From Microplitis mediator (taxonomy: Eukaryota; Arthropoda; Insecta; Hymenoptera; Braconidae): a stretch of DNA of 64,000 nt. The stretch covers positions 21,950,781 to 22,014,780 of the forward strand of contig NC_079977.1 of the NCBI RefSeq assembly GCF_029852145.1, given 5' to 3'. The position numbers were made by a program, and so were the translations under genes. Positions 55,691 to 64,000 of the stretch are shown in pieces. Under the pieces are notes generated by a model that saw only the letters and a list, made by a program, of their open reading frames with translations, was not told where the DNA came from and ran no database searches. Position 1 is the stretch's first letter, and each line of letters starts with the position of its first letter.

Positions 55691-55960
55691 GCCTGAAGGT
55701 GCAAAATGGAAAACATCGAAAAATTTTTTATTTTTTCCAAAAATCTAAAAAAAAAACAATGGAGATAGGTTGCAATAATTTTTTGTATTTTTTTTCAAAA
55801 AGTACATTTAAAAACAAAAATTTTGAAAAAAAAAACATCCGAATCAGTCGAATTTTGAAAAAGTTATAGCCACTTAAATTAAAAAAAGCCATTTTTTTCT
55901 AAAATTTATAACATTTTTTTGGTTGGGTGAAAAAATTTGAAAAAATTATGAGAAATTTTT
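55690..55960. repeat. dispersed repeat C, copy 1
   Basis: AACATCGAAAAATTTTTTAT, GGAGATAGGTTGCAATAA and GTTATAGCCACTTAAATT are repeated at 57825-58350, where copy 2 is split by a MITE. Confidence 0.85.
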
Positions 55961-56889
55961 TTGATGATAGGCTAAAAGGGCGCGTAAATTTTTTTTTCAT
56001 CGCCAATTGATTGGTAAACATTTTCTATGCTTGAAAATCAAACATTGTTTTCCCAAAGCTAGTTAAAAGGGCGTATAAATTTTTTTTCTGAAAAATTTAT
56101 TAAAAAGCTTAACCGAAGTCTAAAAATGAAAAAAAAAATGCTGCATTCATAAAAATGTATTCTAACTAATACGTTCTTTTAATATCAAAATTAAAAATAT
56201 GCTTAGAAAAATCACAAAGTATGCGTGATTGTATTAATATTTGTTGTTATGGAATTGGTTATTAGAGTTTATAAAATTATTTTGAAATTCTTATACTAAA
56301 TTAAAAAAAAAAAAAAAAAAATTTGCAGAAATTTGTAACCGGTTCATTTAGGTACGATTTCCATACCCTCCTTTATCCATATCTGTACTTCTTTTTTTTT
56401 TTTTTTTCAAATTACTCTGATTTATAGCGGATCCATAATAATCCAAAAAAATAATTAAAGAAAAAAATCAGTAAATTTTTATTTTTTACAGTCGTTACAA
56501 AAATTTTTATTTCATTAAAAATTTGATATTTTCATTTTTTTTTTTTTTTTTAATTATTTTGTTTTTACCAAATTTTGAAAAAAAAAGTGTAGGAGTCTTT
56601 TTTTTTATCTAACTTGTCTTGTAAAACGATTTGTCAGTATTTTATATTAAAACTTGAATTTATTTTTATGCGCCCTTTTACCTTTAGGCACTCCTTTTCA
56701 AAAGCTAAAAGGGCGTATTCTTGAGATACGCCCTTTTAGCTCAAGGATGCCCAAATTTTTTTTTGCAGATCTTTGCGTTTGGAAAAATTTCAAAGCTAAT
56801 GGCAAAAAAAAATTTTTTTATGCGCTCTTTTAGCATAATTCCCTACTTACTACTAACCTGTAGCCATGCGCGCTTTTACCTTTTGACAC
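55960..56889. other. AT-rich intergenic DNA with dispersed CGCCCTTTTA phrases
   Basis: No gene; poly(A)/poly(T) tracts at 56304-56321 and 56392-56407. It contains the perfect hairpin at 56706-56742. Confidence 0.5.
56706..56742. repeat. perfect hairpin GCTAAAAGGGCGTAT
   Basis: A 15-bp perfect stem (GCTAAAAGGGCGTAT / ATACGCCCTTTTAGC) with a 7-base loop. The AAAAGGGCG / CGCCCTTTTA phrase recurs nearby (about 55975, 56067, 56670), so it belongs to a local dispersed repeat. Confidence 0.85.
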
Positions 56890-57125
56890 GCGATATCCGT
56901 AACTTCAGTGACTTCCCTGATTAAACAAAATGATTAAAAATGATTTGTTTTTTAATCATTTTAAATACTTTTTAATCCTTCAAATCATTTCTAATCCTGT
57001 CTCTTATGGACATTTAACGTGTGAAATCATTTTTAATCATTTTGTTTAATCAGGGTTCCATAACTTTCCCATCTACATTCGAACTAAATACCGTTTAAGT
57101 TCCGAAATATCTCTAAATTTATTTA
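56889..57125 (+). pseudogene. decayed copy of homeobox-gene exon 1, split by a MITE
   Basis: GTAACTTCAGTGACTT (before 56915) and CATCTACATTCGAA (after 57055) match exon 1 of the neighbouring gene (GTAACCTCAGTGACTT at about 57252, CATCTACGTTCGAA at about 57287) in the same order, once the 141-bp element is removed. Downstream, AAGTTCCGAAATAT aligns with GAAACTCGCAATAT. No intact frame. Confidence 0.55.
56915..57055. mobile_element. MITE, 141 bp, CCCTGATTAAAC ends
   Basis: Long terminal inverted repeats: CCCTGATTAAACAAAATGAT and complement ATCATTTTGTTTAATCAGGG, extending about 30 bp each. The flanks are TT on both sides, a possible 2-bp duplication. It shares the CCCTGATTAAA end with the element at 4840-4949. 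Confidence 0.85.
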
Positions 57126-57146
57126 ATAAATAAACAAATTAAAATC

Positions 57147-57342
57147 ATGTCATTTCACGATTTTGAATATGTATACGGCTGTACAGTGGACGAACATGTT
57201 CGGACATTGTACTGTCTTCCAACTCCAACGATCTCATCTCCACCAGATGTCAGTAACCTCAGTGACTTTTATAAGTTCACTTCGACATCTACGTTCGAAT
57301 TTACTACTGTTGAAACTCGCAATATTTTCGATACTTCCAAAA
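57147..57342 (+). CDS. homeobox gene exon 1
   Basis: ATG in context AAAATCATGTC; 65 codons plus one base, donor AA|GTGTCT. The phase-1 end fits the phase-1 start of exon 2 exactly across a 155-nt intron. A second open frame overlaps it and is treated as a shadow. Confidence 0.5.
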
Positions 57343-58868
57343 GTGTCTATTTATGATGTTGGAATTTATTTACACTGTACAGTGGAAGACTTTATTATCA
57401 TCATTTCCTGAGAAATGTCATGGAAGCAATGAAGAAAAAAACCAGAAGTAATGAAACATTGAATTGATATTACATTATTATTATTTGACTTTTATAGATA
57501 AAAAAGAAAAAAAAATTCGCCATATATATACGGCAGACCAGCGATTCTACCTCGAAAATTTATTTTCGAGGAACCGATATATTTCGACTCCAGATAAAAT
57601 TATGGCTGCAGCCAAATTTGGCCTTAAAAAAAGACAGATTAGATTCACGAAATCTACATTACATGTATTTGAAAAAGTTTTTTTTTTAAATTCATTCATA
57701 GAAGGCGAGTGTCCAAACATATTATACTAAAAAGTTAACAAACATTTGCAACTTTACCAAAAAAATTTGAGGATTTGAAGAAAATTTCAAAGTTTTATAA
57801 AAAAAAAAAAAAATCACAGATTGAAAATCGTGAACATCGAAAAATTTTTTATTTTTTCCAAAAATACACAGTAAAAAATATTGTGTATTTGTGTCGAAAA
57901 CGGTTTGTGTTAAACTAACACAAAGTTTGTGTCACTTTTTGTAACATAAAAAATGTGTTATACACTCTTTATTAACACATTTTGTGTGTTACTGTGGAAT
58001 TCTTTGCGCCCTCTTGTGGCGATATTTCAACATAATCTTTGTGTTAAAAAGGGGTTACACAAAGTTTATGTCAAAATTTCAACACAAATTTCGTGTCAAC
58101 TGTTTTTAACACACAAACTGTGTTGATTTTACACAATATTTTTTACTGTGTAAAAAAAAAACGATGAAGATAGGCTGCAATATTTTTGTATTTTTTTTTC
58201 GAAAATATTTAAAAACAAAAACTTTGAAAAAAAAAGTCGAAATCGGTACAATTTTGAAAAATTTATAGCCATTTAAAATAAAGAAAGCCATTTTTTTCAA
58301 AAGTTTATAACTTTTTTTTTTGATTGGGTAAAAAAATTATGAGAAACGTTTTTGGTGGGGTAGAAATAAAGAAAACAAATTCAAATTATTCCAATAAATG
58401 CTCCAATGTTTGAATCATCGAGCTGTAATCTCAACAGAAAAATGTAGTTGTCCTCAAAATTTTGCAAGAAAATGCATTTTTTTCTATAATCGTTATTTTT
58501 TTTCTCCATAAATGGAAAAATTTATTTTCTTCTGACTACACTGTCAGAAGTATTTATTTGAGCCAACGTGGTTCTTTAAGCCAAATATAGTATATATTTT
58601 TCAACCTGCAGTGATATACAGTGAGTATGACTATATTAACAACCACACTGCTACTAACGCCACTGCTAGTTATTTGAACTCCAACACAATTGAAGAAAAT
58701 CAGATTTCAAATCACAATTTGAATATTTCTAATGAACCACTAAATGAATTAACTGACTCATATATTGTCAATTTATTTGATTCTATGTACGAATCATATC
58801 CGCGAGTTGATCAAATAGATGAAAATTTTTTGAATTGCACGCTGTATACTTGCTGGGCTCATCAGTAA
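57147..58868 (+). CDS. divergent homeobox gene with truncated recognition helix (3 exons, gene or young pseudogene)
   Basis: Exons 57147-57342, 57498-about 57708 and about 58622-58868 join in frame, giving roughly 217 residues. Exon 1 starts MSFHDFEYVYGCTVDEH, is Ser/Thr-rich and matches nothing I know. Exon 2 opens with a homeodomain in register: E1 KKIR5, Y8, Q12, L16 E17, F20, N23, Y25, P29, F38, L40, RQI43-45, R46. Then, instead of IWFQNRR, it reads FTKSTLH, so W48 and N51, the near-invariant core and base-contact residues, are gone; a 6-nt deletion plus substitutions would explain it. Exon 3 encodes an acidic, Asn-rich tail (ELTDSYIVNLFDSMYESY). The style is ANTP-class, perhaps a fast-evolving zen-like gene, but this is a guess. 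The exon 2 donor is weak (GCGA|GTGTCC; an alternative is GAGT|GTCCAA with acceptor 58611). Degenerate copies lie on both sides. DNA binding is probably lost. Confidence 0.6.
57498..57708 (+). CDS. homeobox gene exon 2 (damaged homeodomain)
   Basis: The acceptor is TGACTTTTATAG. It encodes (N)KKEKKIRHIYTADQRFYLE... through GLKKRQIRF, then loses the homeodomain pattern. The upstream in-frame residues before 57498 are intronic. The 3' boundary is uncertain. Confidence 0.55.
57825..58350. repeat. dispersed repeat C, copy 2 (split by MITE)
   Basis: GAACATCGAAAAATTTTTTA, GATGAAGATAGGCTGCAATA and TTTATAGCCATTTAAAAT match copy 1 at 55690-55960. It lies inside the second intron of the homeobox gene. 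Confidence 0.85.
57868..58150. mobile_element. MITE, 283 bp, TA target duplication
   Basis: Perfect 21-bp terminal inverted repeats beginning CACAGTAAAAAATATTGTGT, flanked by TA at 57866-57867 and 58151-58152. Internal TTTGTGTTA/TAACACAAA motifs recur. Copy 1 of repeat C shows the empty site. It carries GCGCCCTCTTGTGGCG at 58006-58021. Confidence 0.95.
58622..58868 (+). CDS. homeobox gene exon 3 (acidic tail)
   Basis: Two possible acceptors lie in TTTTTCAACCTGCAG|TGATATACAG|TGAG (exon start 58612 or 58622). The frame runs to TAA at 58866-58868 and encodes SEYDYINNHTATNATASYL...LNELTDSYIVNLFDSMYES...LYTCWAHQ. Part of it recurs at 59126-59185. Confidence 0.5.
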
Positions 58869-59125
58869 AGGATGCAAGTATATTCTACTTTAGACCGTAT
58901 AAGTGATGTTAGAATGAAATAAAATAAAAAAGGAAAAATTTGGAAATAAAATAAAAAAGGAAAAATTTGGAAAAAAAATGGAATGAAAAAATTTGGAAAA
59001 AAATGGAATGAAAAAATTTAAAAAAATTTGGAAAAGCAAAATTATATTTTAACTACCGATGAATTTTTCATATGATGATGTTCGAGCAAGTTAATTTTTT
59101 ATTTAATCATTAATTATTAGATATA

Positions 59126-59185
59126 TTATTAACTGACGCGTATGCTGTCAATTTGATGGATTCTGTATTGCAAGATTATGAATGA
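59126..59185 (+). pseudogene. fragment of a second homeobox-gene tail
   Basis: The translation LLTDAYAVNLMDSVLQDYE then stop matches ELTDSYIVNLFDSMYESY of the preceding gene at 11 or so of 17 positions, in the same orientation. The upstream sequence has no intact homeobox, so this is the remnant of a tandem copy. Confidence 0.6.
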
Positions 59186-59413
59186 TACGTCAGTAACACT
59201 CTTGTAAATAATTATTTAAATAAAAATTTATATCGTTTTTTAAATATGTTATCTTTTTTTATTCAATCATTAATTATTAGTTAATTTTTCACAGTTTTTA
59301 AAATATATGTTAAGGTAAAAACTTTTCAACAAGAGGTCGTTCACCTAGATATTTTTTTATTAGAAAAAAAATTCCATTTTATTCAAAACTAATGAAATTT
59401 TTTTATAATCCTG

Positions 59414-59655
59414 CACAGAAAAAATAATTTCTTGGCGGGAGAAATTTAGTGTATTATAAACTGAGAACAAAAATTTTTTTAGGATGAGAAAAAATTTCAT
59501 AGTTCAGTAAATTATTTCTTGCTCTAAAAAAATTTATTCTCGCTCCAAGAATTTTTAAGTTTTCAATTTATGATACGTGAATTTTCTTGAGGCTAACAAA
59601 AATTTTTTTGGGACAAATCAAAATTTCTTGCACTAAGAAATCCTTTTTTTCTGTG
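59414..59655. mobile_element. MITE-like element, 242 bp, CACAGAAAAAA ends
   Basis: Left end CACAGAAAAAATAATTTCTT and right-end complement (AAGAAATCCTTTTTTTCTGTG) form imperfect inverted repeats. TA follows the right end but TG precedes the left, so the target duplication is decayed or absent. No coding frame. Confidence 0.65.
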
Positions 59656-60090
59656 TAAGAACGAAGTTTGGATCAGTTACGATCCAATTTGATCTAATAT
59701 TTCAAATATGGACAAATCTATACTTCATTTAGATTTATCCAGATCGAATTAAATCGTTGGATATACATATATTGAATAAAATTAAAGGAAATACCATTTA
59801 AACAGTAGAATACTTTTTTACTAATCATATTTTTTACCTCTAACTGCATCCAATGAAAAAGATGTATATACATTTTCCTAACTAGTTCTGCAGAACTACA
59901 TGGAGTAACCTTTTCATTTTATTTCATTTTTTTGTAATCTAATTCATTCAATAAAATTATTTTACCATTCAAACCAAATAGCATTCAGTGCAGATGGTAA
60001 GAGGCTGACAATTTTTATTTACAAAATTATTTTTTATTATACATGGCACAATATGGGGGAGGTACGGAATAAATACCCTCGCGGGGCTTT
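59655..60090. other. AT-rich intergenic DNA
   Basis: It contains a short dyad TAGTTCTGCAGAACTA at about 59882. No gene seen. Confidence 0.5.
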
Positions 60091-60350
60091 GCAAATATAA
60101 TTACTCTAGAGACTTCTTCTTGGTCTCAAAAATTTCTTCAATCCTTTTTTTATACACCTCTAAATTTTTATTTCTTAATCTCCAGTAGCCTCAGAGCAAC
60201 AAATTTCCAAAAAGTAAAAGAATAAAAACCGCGAAAATCCGCGAATTTCAAATTTAAACTTCAAAAATTTATATCTCTGGCCCTAATTACCCCAGCGACT
60301 TCTTCTTGGTCTTAAAATTTCCTCCGATCCTTTCGCTATAAATCTTAGAC
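60090..60350. repeat. Repeat A block (minus orientation), outside cnc
   Basis: TTACTCTAGAGACTTCTTCT, CCGCGAAAATCCGCG and CCCTAATTACCCCAGCGACT. It shows the family is not confined to cnc introns. Confidence 0.88.
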
Positions 60351-60479
60351 GTTTGTTTATTTTTTTTTTAAAGATAATTAATTTATATGAAAATATATAT
60401 GAATCAATGGAAATAATGATATTTGAAAAAATCAGCGACAAAAATATTTATCACATTTTTAAAAAAAGCTCGTAGATTA

Positions 60480-60965
60480 CTCGAAAATTAAAAGCTCTTT
60501 CAAATGAGTACCAACATGACATACTTATTGTTCATATTCTAAGAGATATATATTATTATACAAATAAAAATATATGTACATCTCCAAAATTTTTAAAATA
60601 GTCATGTCGGTACTCATTTGCTAGAGCTTTTAATTTTCTGTTAGAAAAATAATCTATTTAAATTTTTATAGTTTAAGAACTAATTTATATTAATTTAATA
60701 TATCTTTTGATAAATGATTAAAAAATAATAATTTTTCAATATGTAGTTTCATAGGAAATCAAAAGTCCTTTAAAACGAGTACCAACATGACATACTTATT
60801 TTTCATATTTTAAAAGATGTATATATATTTTATTTCATGCAATTTAAAATATATGTGTATCTTTAAAATTACAAAATATGTCATGTCGGTACTCATTTTA
60901 AAGAGCTTTTAATTTTCTGTTAGAAAAAAAATTTATTTAAATTTTTGTAGTTTTAATAGTAATTC
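60480..60965. repeat. two direct copies of a ~280-bp hairpin element
   Basis: Each copy has arms like AAAGCTCTTTCAAATGAGTA..CAACATGACATA and the complement GTCATGTCGGTACTCATTT..AGAGCTTTT, about 60 bases apart, so each copy is an imperfect palindrome. Copies start near 60485 and 60760. A related arm lies at 1228. Confidence 0.85.
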
Positions 60966-61124
60966 ATATATATATATTTATATATTATATGTATCTTGAA
61001 GGTCGGGGTTTTAGAGAAAAAATAAAAATGTCCTTTTTTGTAGAGAATTTAATTTCCTATAAAAATTTATTTATAAATTTGTTTGAATTTATCGACAGTT
61101 TTTTTACAAATGGCATTCTACGTT

Positions 61125-61380
61125 TGGACCCAGCGGCGCCATCTGTGGAATTTTGTTGTGAGTTTGTCGAGCACAGGGTGACCTGCCGCCATCTTCTAGG
61201 GTCTTAGTAACCTGGTAAATTTTCCTAACCTAAAATTTGAATAAGAAAATTTGACCTTTGAGTTTCTATGACCTCTGACCCGTAACCTAAAGCCTGACGG
61301 TTACCGTTCGTTGGAAAATTCGGATTCTACGGATCCGCTACCGATAAGTTGGTTTTTGTTTTTACTGACTGTCGGTAAAA
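61125..61380. promoter_or_regulatory. GC-richer island with CTCF-like motif
   Basis: On the minus strand CCACAGATGGCGCCGCTG (61131-61148) closely fits the CTCF core (CCAC.AGATGGCGC); a weaker CTAGAAGATGGCGGC lies at 61184-61198. ACGGTTACCGT and GATCCGCTACCGATAAG follow. No start-bearing exon is evident. It may be a domain boundary between cnc and the next locus or the promoter of an unseen gene. Confidence 0.4.
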
Positions 61381-61880
61381 GAATTTTCGCTGGATAGAAT
61401 TTTCCGAATGATAAGAAAATTTTTGGAAATTCAAAAAAGAAATTTTAACAGGAAAATTTTTTATTTTAAATTTTTTTTGTAAACAAGAGAATAAAATAAT
61501 AAATTACTCATATTTTTATTATTTATATAGATATTTATTATTTATATATATTTATATATATAATAATGATTACGATTGGAAAATACAAACAACAAAGAAT
61601 ACCTAACTCGTAAGTTATTATTATTATTATTATTATTATAATTATAATTATTGTTATTATTATTAATTATAATAAATATATTTATATTCATATATATAAT
61701 GTTACATTTATATAAGTAGTTATTCATATTTAACGCATTCAAAAATCTCAATAGTAATTTTTTTTTTCAAATATTAATTATTAAAAAAAAAAAAAAAATT
61801 CACAGCCAAATAATGAAAATATAAGCAAATTAGTGTCATAGCAACACTTGCTGATGTATCGGGTAGTCATAGTTACACTC
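61380..61880. other. AT-rich DNA with (ATT)n microsatellite
   Basis: (ATT)n at 61617-61665 and (TATA)n around 61500-61560. The Asn-rich minus frame here is a microsatellite artefact. Confidence 0.6.
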
Positions 61881-62385
61881 TTTGGGTTACTATGGCTACG
61901 CAATGGAGTGGGAAGCGTTTTTATGGCTTAGTAGTAGAGTAGGGAGCGTTGCTATGGTGACTTTAAGAAGTGGGGAGCGTTGCTAAGGCTCAGTAGTGGT
62001 GTAGGAATCGTTGCTATGGCTCAGTAGTAGAGTAGGGAGCGTTGCTATGGTGACTAAGGAGTGGGGAGCGTTTCTACGGTAAATAGCGGAGTAGGAAGCG
62101 TTGCTATGGCTCAGTTGTAGAGTAGGGAGCGTTGCTATGGTGACATTGAGGAGTGGGGAGCGTTATTAAGGTAAATAGTGGGGAAGAAAGCGTTGCTATG
62201 GCTCAGTAGTAGAATAGAGAGCGTTGCTATGATGACATTAAGGAGTGGGGAGGGTTTCTACGGTAAATAGCGGAGTAGGAAGCGTTGCTATGGCTCAGTT
62301 GTAAAGTAGGGAGCGTTGCTATGATTACTTGAAGGAGTAGGGAGCGTTACTAGGCTACGGGAAGTGTTGCTATGATCGTAACCAA
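61880..62385. repeat. ~31-bp minisatellite, ~15 units
   Basis: GGGAGCGTTGCTATGG recurs every 28-34 bases from about 61905 to 62372, with alternating spacers (CTCAGTAGTAGAGTA, TGACATTAAGGAGTG, TAAATAGCGGAGTA) that themselves form a higher-order pattern of about four units. Markedly less AT-rich than its surroundings. Confidence 0.93.
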
Positions 62386-63540
62386 GCCTACGTTACCATC
62401 GCAATTAGAAAAAAAAAAGAAAAGTTTACAAAATCTTTTTTTTTTACATTTTTCATTGAAATTGAATTTTTTTTTTAAGTGTGTAATTGTATTGAAATAA
62501 AAAATCTTCAAATATTCATTCATAAATTCATAAATTCATACAATATGACTATGTACATTTTCAACTCACTCGGATTTATAATTATAATTATAATTAAAAT
62601 TTAAGATTTTTAAATATTTTTAGTCTAAACTAGATCTGAATATCAGAAAAGCATTACACTATTTTATATTTTTTTAAATTTTATTTATAAGTGCAGCGCG
62701 TTATCGATCGGACCGCGTGCTCATTATTTTTAATGTCTATGTAAGTGAATTGGAATATTTGGGTGTTAATGTTTCACTTAATTAGTTATTATTATTAATA
62801 ATAATTATATTTATAATCATAAGTCAGCTATATAGTGATTTACAATGCGCTAGTTAATTTTTTTAGTTTATTTAATATTTTTTATTTATTACAGATTTTT
62901 TTTTATGCCTTTAAAATTTTTAAGCCTATTTTTATTTTACGCAATTTTAATTTAATAGTTGATTAATTGACGGTACCAAATAATGACCAGGCTCAAATCT
63001 CAAGAAATATCGATTTTTTGAGAAAATCATAAGAATACTTTTTTGTAGGGAATAAAATTTTCTAAAGAAAAGGTCCTTAAAAATTTTTCCGTATCTCAAT
63101 TCCCTGACCCGCAATTTGAATTCAAACTTTCAAGGTCACGGATGAAAATTTTCTATTTTAATTTTCTTTCATTTAATTGAACTTTTATGGCTTAAATATG
63201 TATTCTACGTAAAATATCTTCAGGACCTTTTTGGTTACTCTTTAAATTTTCTACAAAAAAGGTCCTTATGAATTTTCTTCAATTTCCATTAGTTTTTCCA
63301 AAATCTTCATTTAAATAAAACTTGGTATTAAAATTCGGAGTACAGGCATAGAAAATTGTTTATCTGTCATTATTTAGTACCCTCACTATTTCTTATAAAT
63401 AATTAACAAATTATTGAAAAAAAAAATAATAATTATTATAAAAAAATAAATTTTCTATTTTAATTTAAAAAAAAATTTTTTTTTTTTATTCGTCATTTTA
63501 ACTGGCACATACAACCTTTACCTCAGTACCATTACAGACA
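62385..63540. other. AT-rich intergenic DNA
   Basis: It contains GCAGCGCGTTATCGATCGGACCGCG near 62693 (a GATCG dyad) and duplicated AAAAGGTCCTTA phrases near 63058 and 63256. No gene seen. Confidence 0.5.
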
Positions 63541-63545
63541 ATAAT

Positions 63546-63600
<55 letters not shown>

Positions 63601-63607
63601 CAATGTA

Positions 63608-63655
<48 letters not shown>

Positions 63656-63708
63656 TAAATGAAAAATTACTTAACGAAAAAGAATTCTTATATGTAATTA
63701 CTATAAAA

Positions 63709-63797
<89 letters not shown>

Positions 63798-63800
63798 GTC
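63540..63800. repeat. (AAT)n microsatellites
   Basis: Long ATA/AAT trinucleotide tracts at about 63550-63598, 63610-63653 and 63708-63797. Confidence 0.95.
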
Positions 63801-64000
63801 TTAAAATTGACAAAATATTTTTTTCAATCTATAAACCCCCATATCTCGTTATCTATTAAAAATATTGCAAAAATATCTCAGTAATTTTTTGTAGCTCATT
63901 AAATTTTCTACAAAAAAGTGTCTAACAAAAATTTACCTCAGATTGATAGATTCCGAGTTACAGCCTCGATAGATGGAAAAAAAAATTAACAAGATTTCAA
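63800..64000. other. window end, TTTTTTGTAGCTCATTAAATTTTC repeat-like sequence
   Basis: Resembles the phrase family of Repeat B (TTTTGTAGCTCATTAAATTT, CTACAAAAAAG). No gene. Confidence 0.4.

Noticed and set aside
61542..61751. Asn-rich minus-strand frame
   Set aside because: It is a translation of an (ATT)n microsatellite.
1..64000. Integrated viral or bracovirus segment
   Set aside because: No viral gene, integrase or segment-excision motif was recognised; the repeats look like host satellites and MITEs.

Overview
The window is very AT-rich, intron-rich animal nuclear DNA. The gene content, long repeat-filled introns and protein sequences fit an insect, most likely a hymenopteran parasitoid wasp. 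The order is inferred from sequence style and protein similarity only. No bacterial operons, CRISPR array, rRNA or tRNA were seen.

Three protein-coding loci can be supported. (1) A cap-n-collar (cnc, CncC/Nrf-type CNC-bZIP transcription factor) gene runs on the + strand from at least 16518 to its stop at 52312. Ten coding exons join in one continuous frame of 768 residues. The true N-terminus lies upstream: the first visible exon opens in mid-codon with residues that look like the second half of the KEAP1-binding ETGE motif. (2) A vasa (DDX4-type DEAD-box RNA helicase) gene lies on the - strand, nested wholly inside the ~10 kb cnc intron between 37677 and 47771. It has a small first coding exon, one 1.8 kb exon carrying the whole helicase core, a 15-codon last exon ending in ETW, and a likely non-coding leader exon near 45.3 kb. 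Next to that leader lie two copies of an NRF-1-palindrome plus E2F-like module. (3) Downstream of cnc, at 57.1-58.9 kb on the + strand, a small three-exon gene encodes a homeodomain that is well preserved through helix 2 but has lost the WFQNRR recognition helix. Degenerate pieces of the same gene flank it on both sides, suggesting a decaying tandem homeobox cluster.

Most of the rest is repeats. A ~170-187 bp monomer family (Repeat A, containing CGCGGATTTTCGCGG and GAGACCAAGAA..AGTCTCT) occurs in blocks of both orientations through the cnc introns and downstream. A second ~197 bp family (Repeat B, TTGTAGCTTATGAAATTCCC) forms inverted blocks, including a large imperfect palindrome at 22.4-26.8 kb. 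There are also tandem arrays with periods of about 102, 142, 170, 182, 198, 200 and 270 bp, a ~31 bp minisatellite at 61.9-62.4 kb, and long (AAT)n tracts. Five non-autonomous DNA-transposon-like elements (MITEs) have clear terminal inverted repeats, and two of them have unambiguous TA target duplications. The two TA elements share a CTCF-like 16-mer despite different ends.

Layout: 1-16.5 kb, 5' flank or first introns of cnc, nearly all repeat; 16.5-18.7 kb, two cnc exons around an intron packed with TGAGTCA sites; 18.7-36.3 kb, a 17.6 kb intron with inverted repeats and satellites; 36.3-37.7 kb, two cnc exons; 37.7-45.7 kb, vasa and its promoter; 47.8-52.3 kb, six cnc exons including the CNC-bZIP; 52.3-57 kb, cnc 3' region and repeats; 57-59.2 kb, homeobox remnants; 59.2-64 kb, intergenic repeats with CTCF-like motifs.
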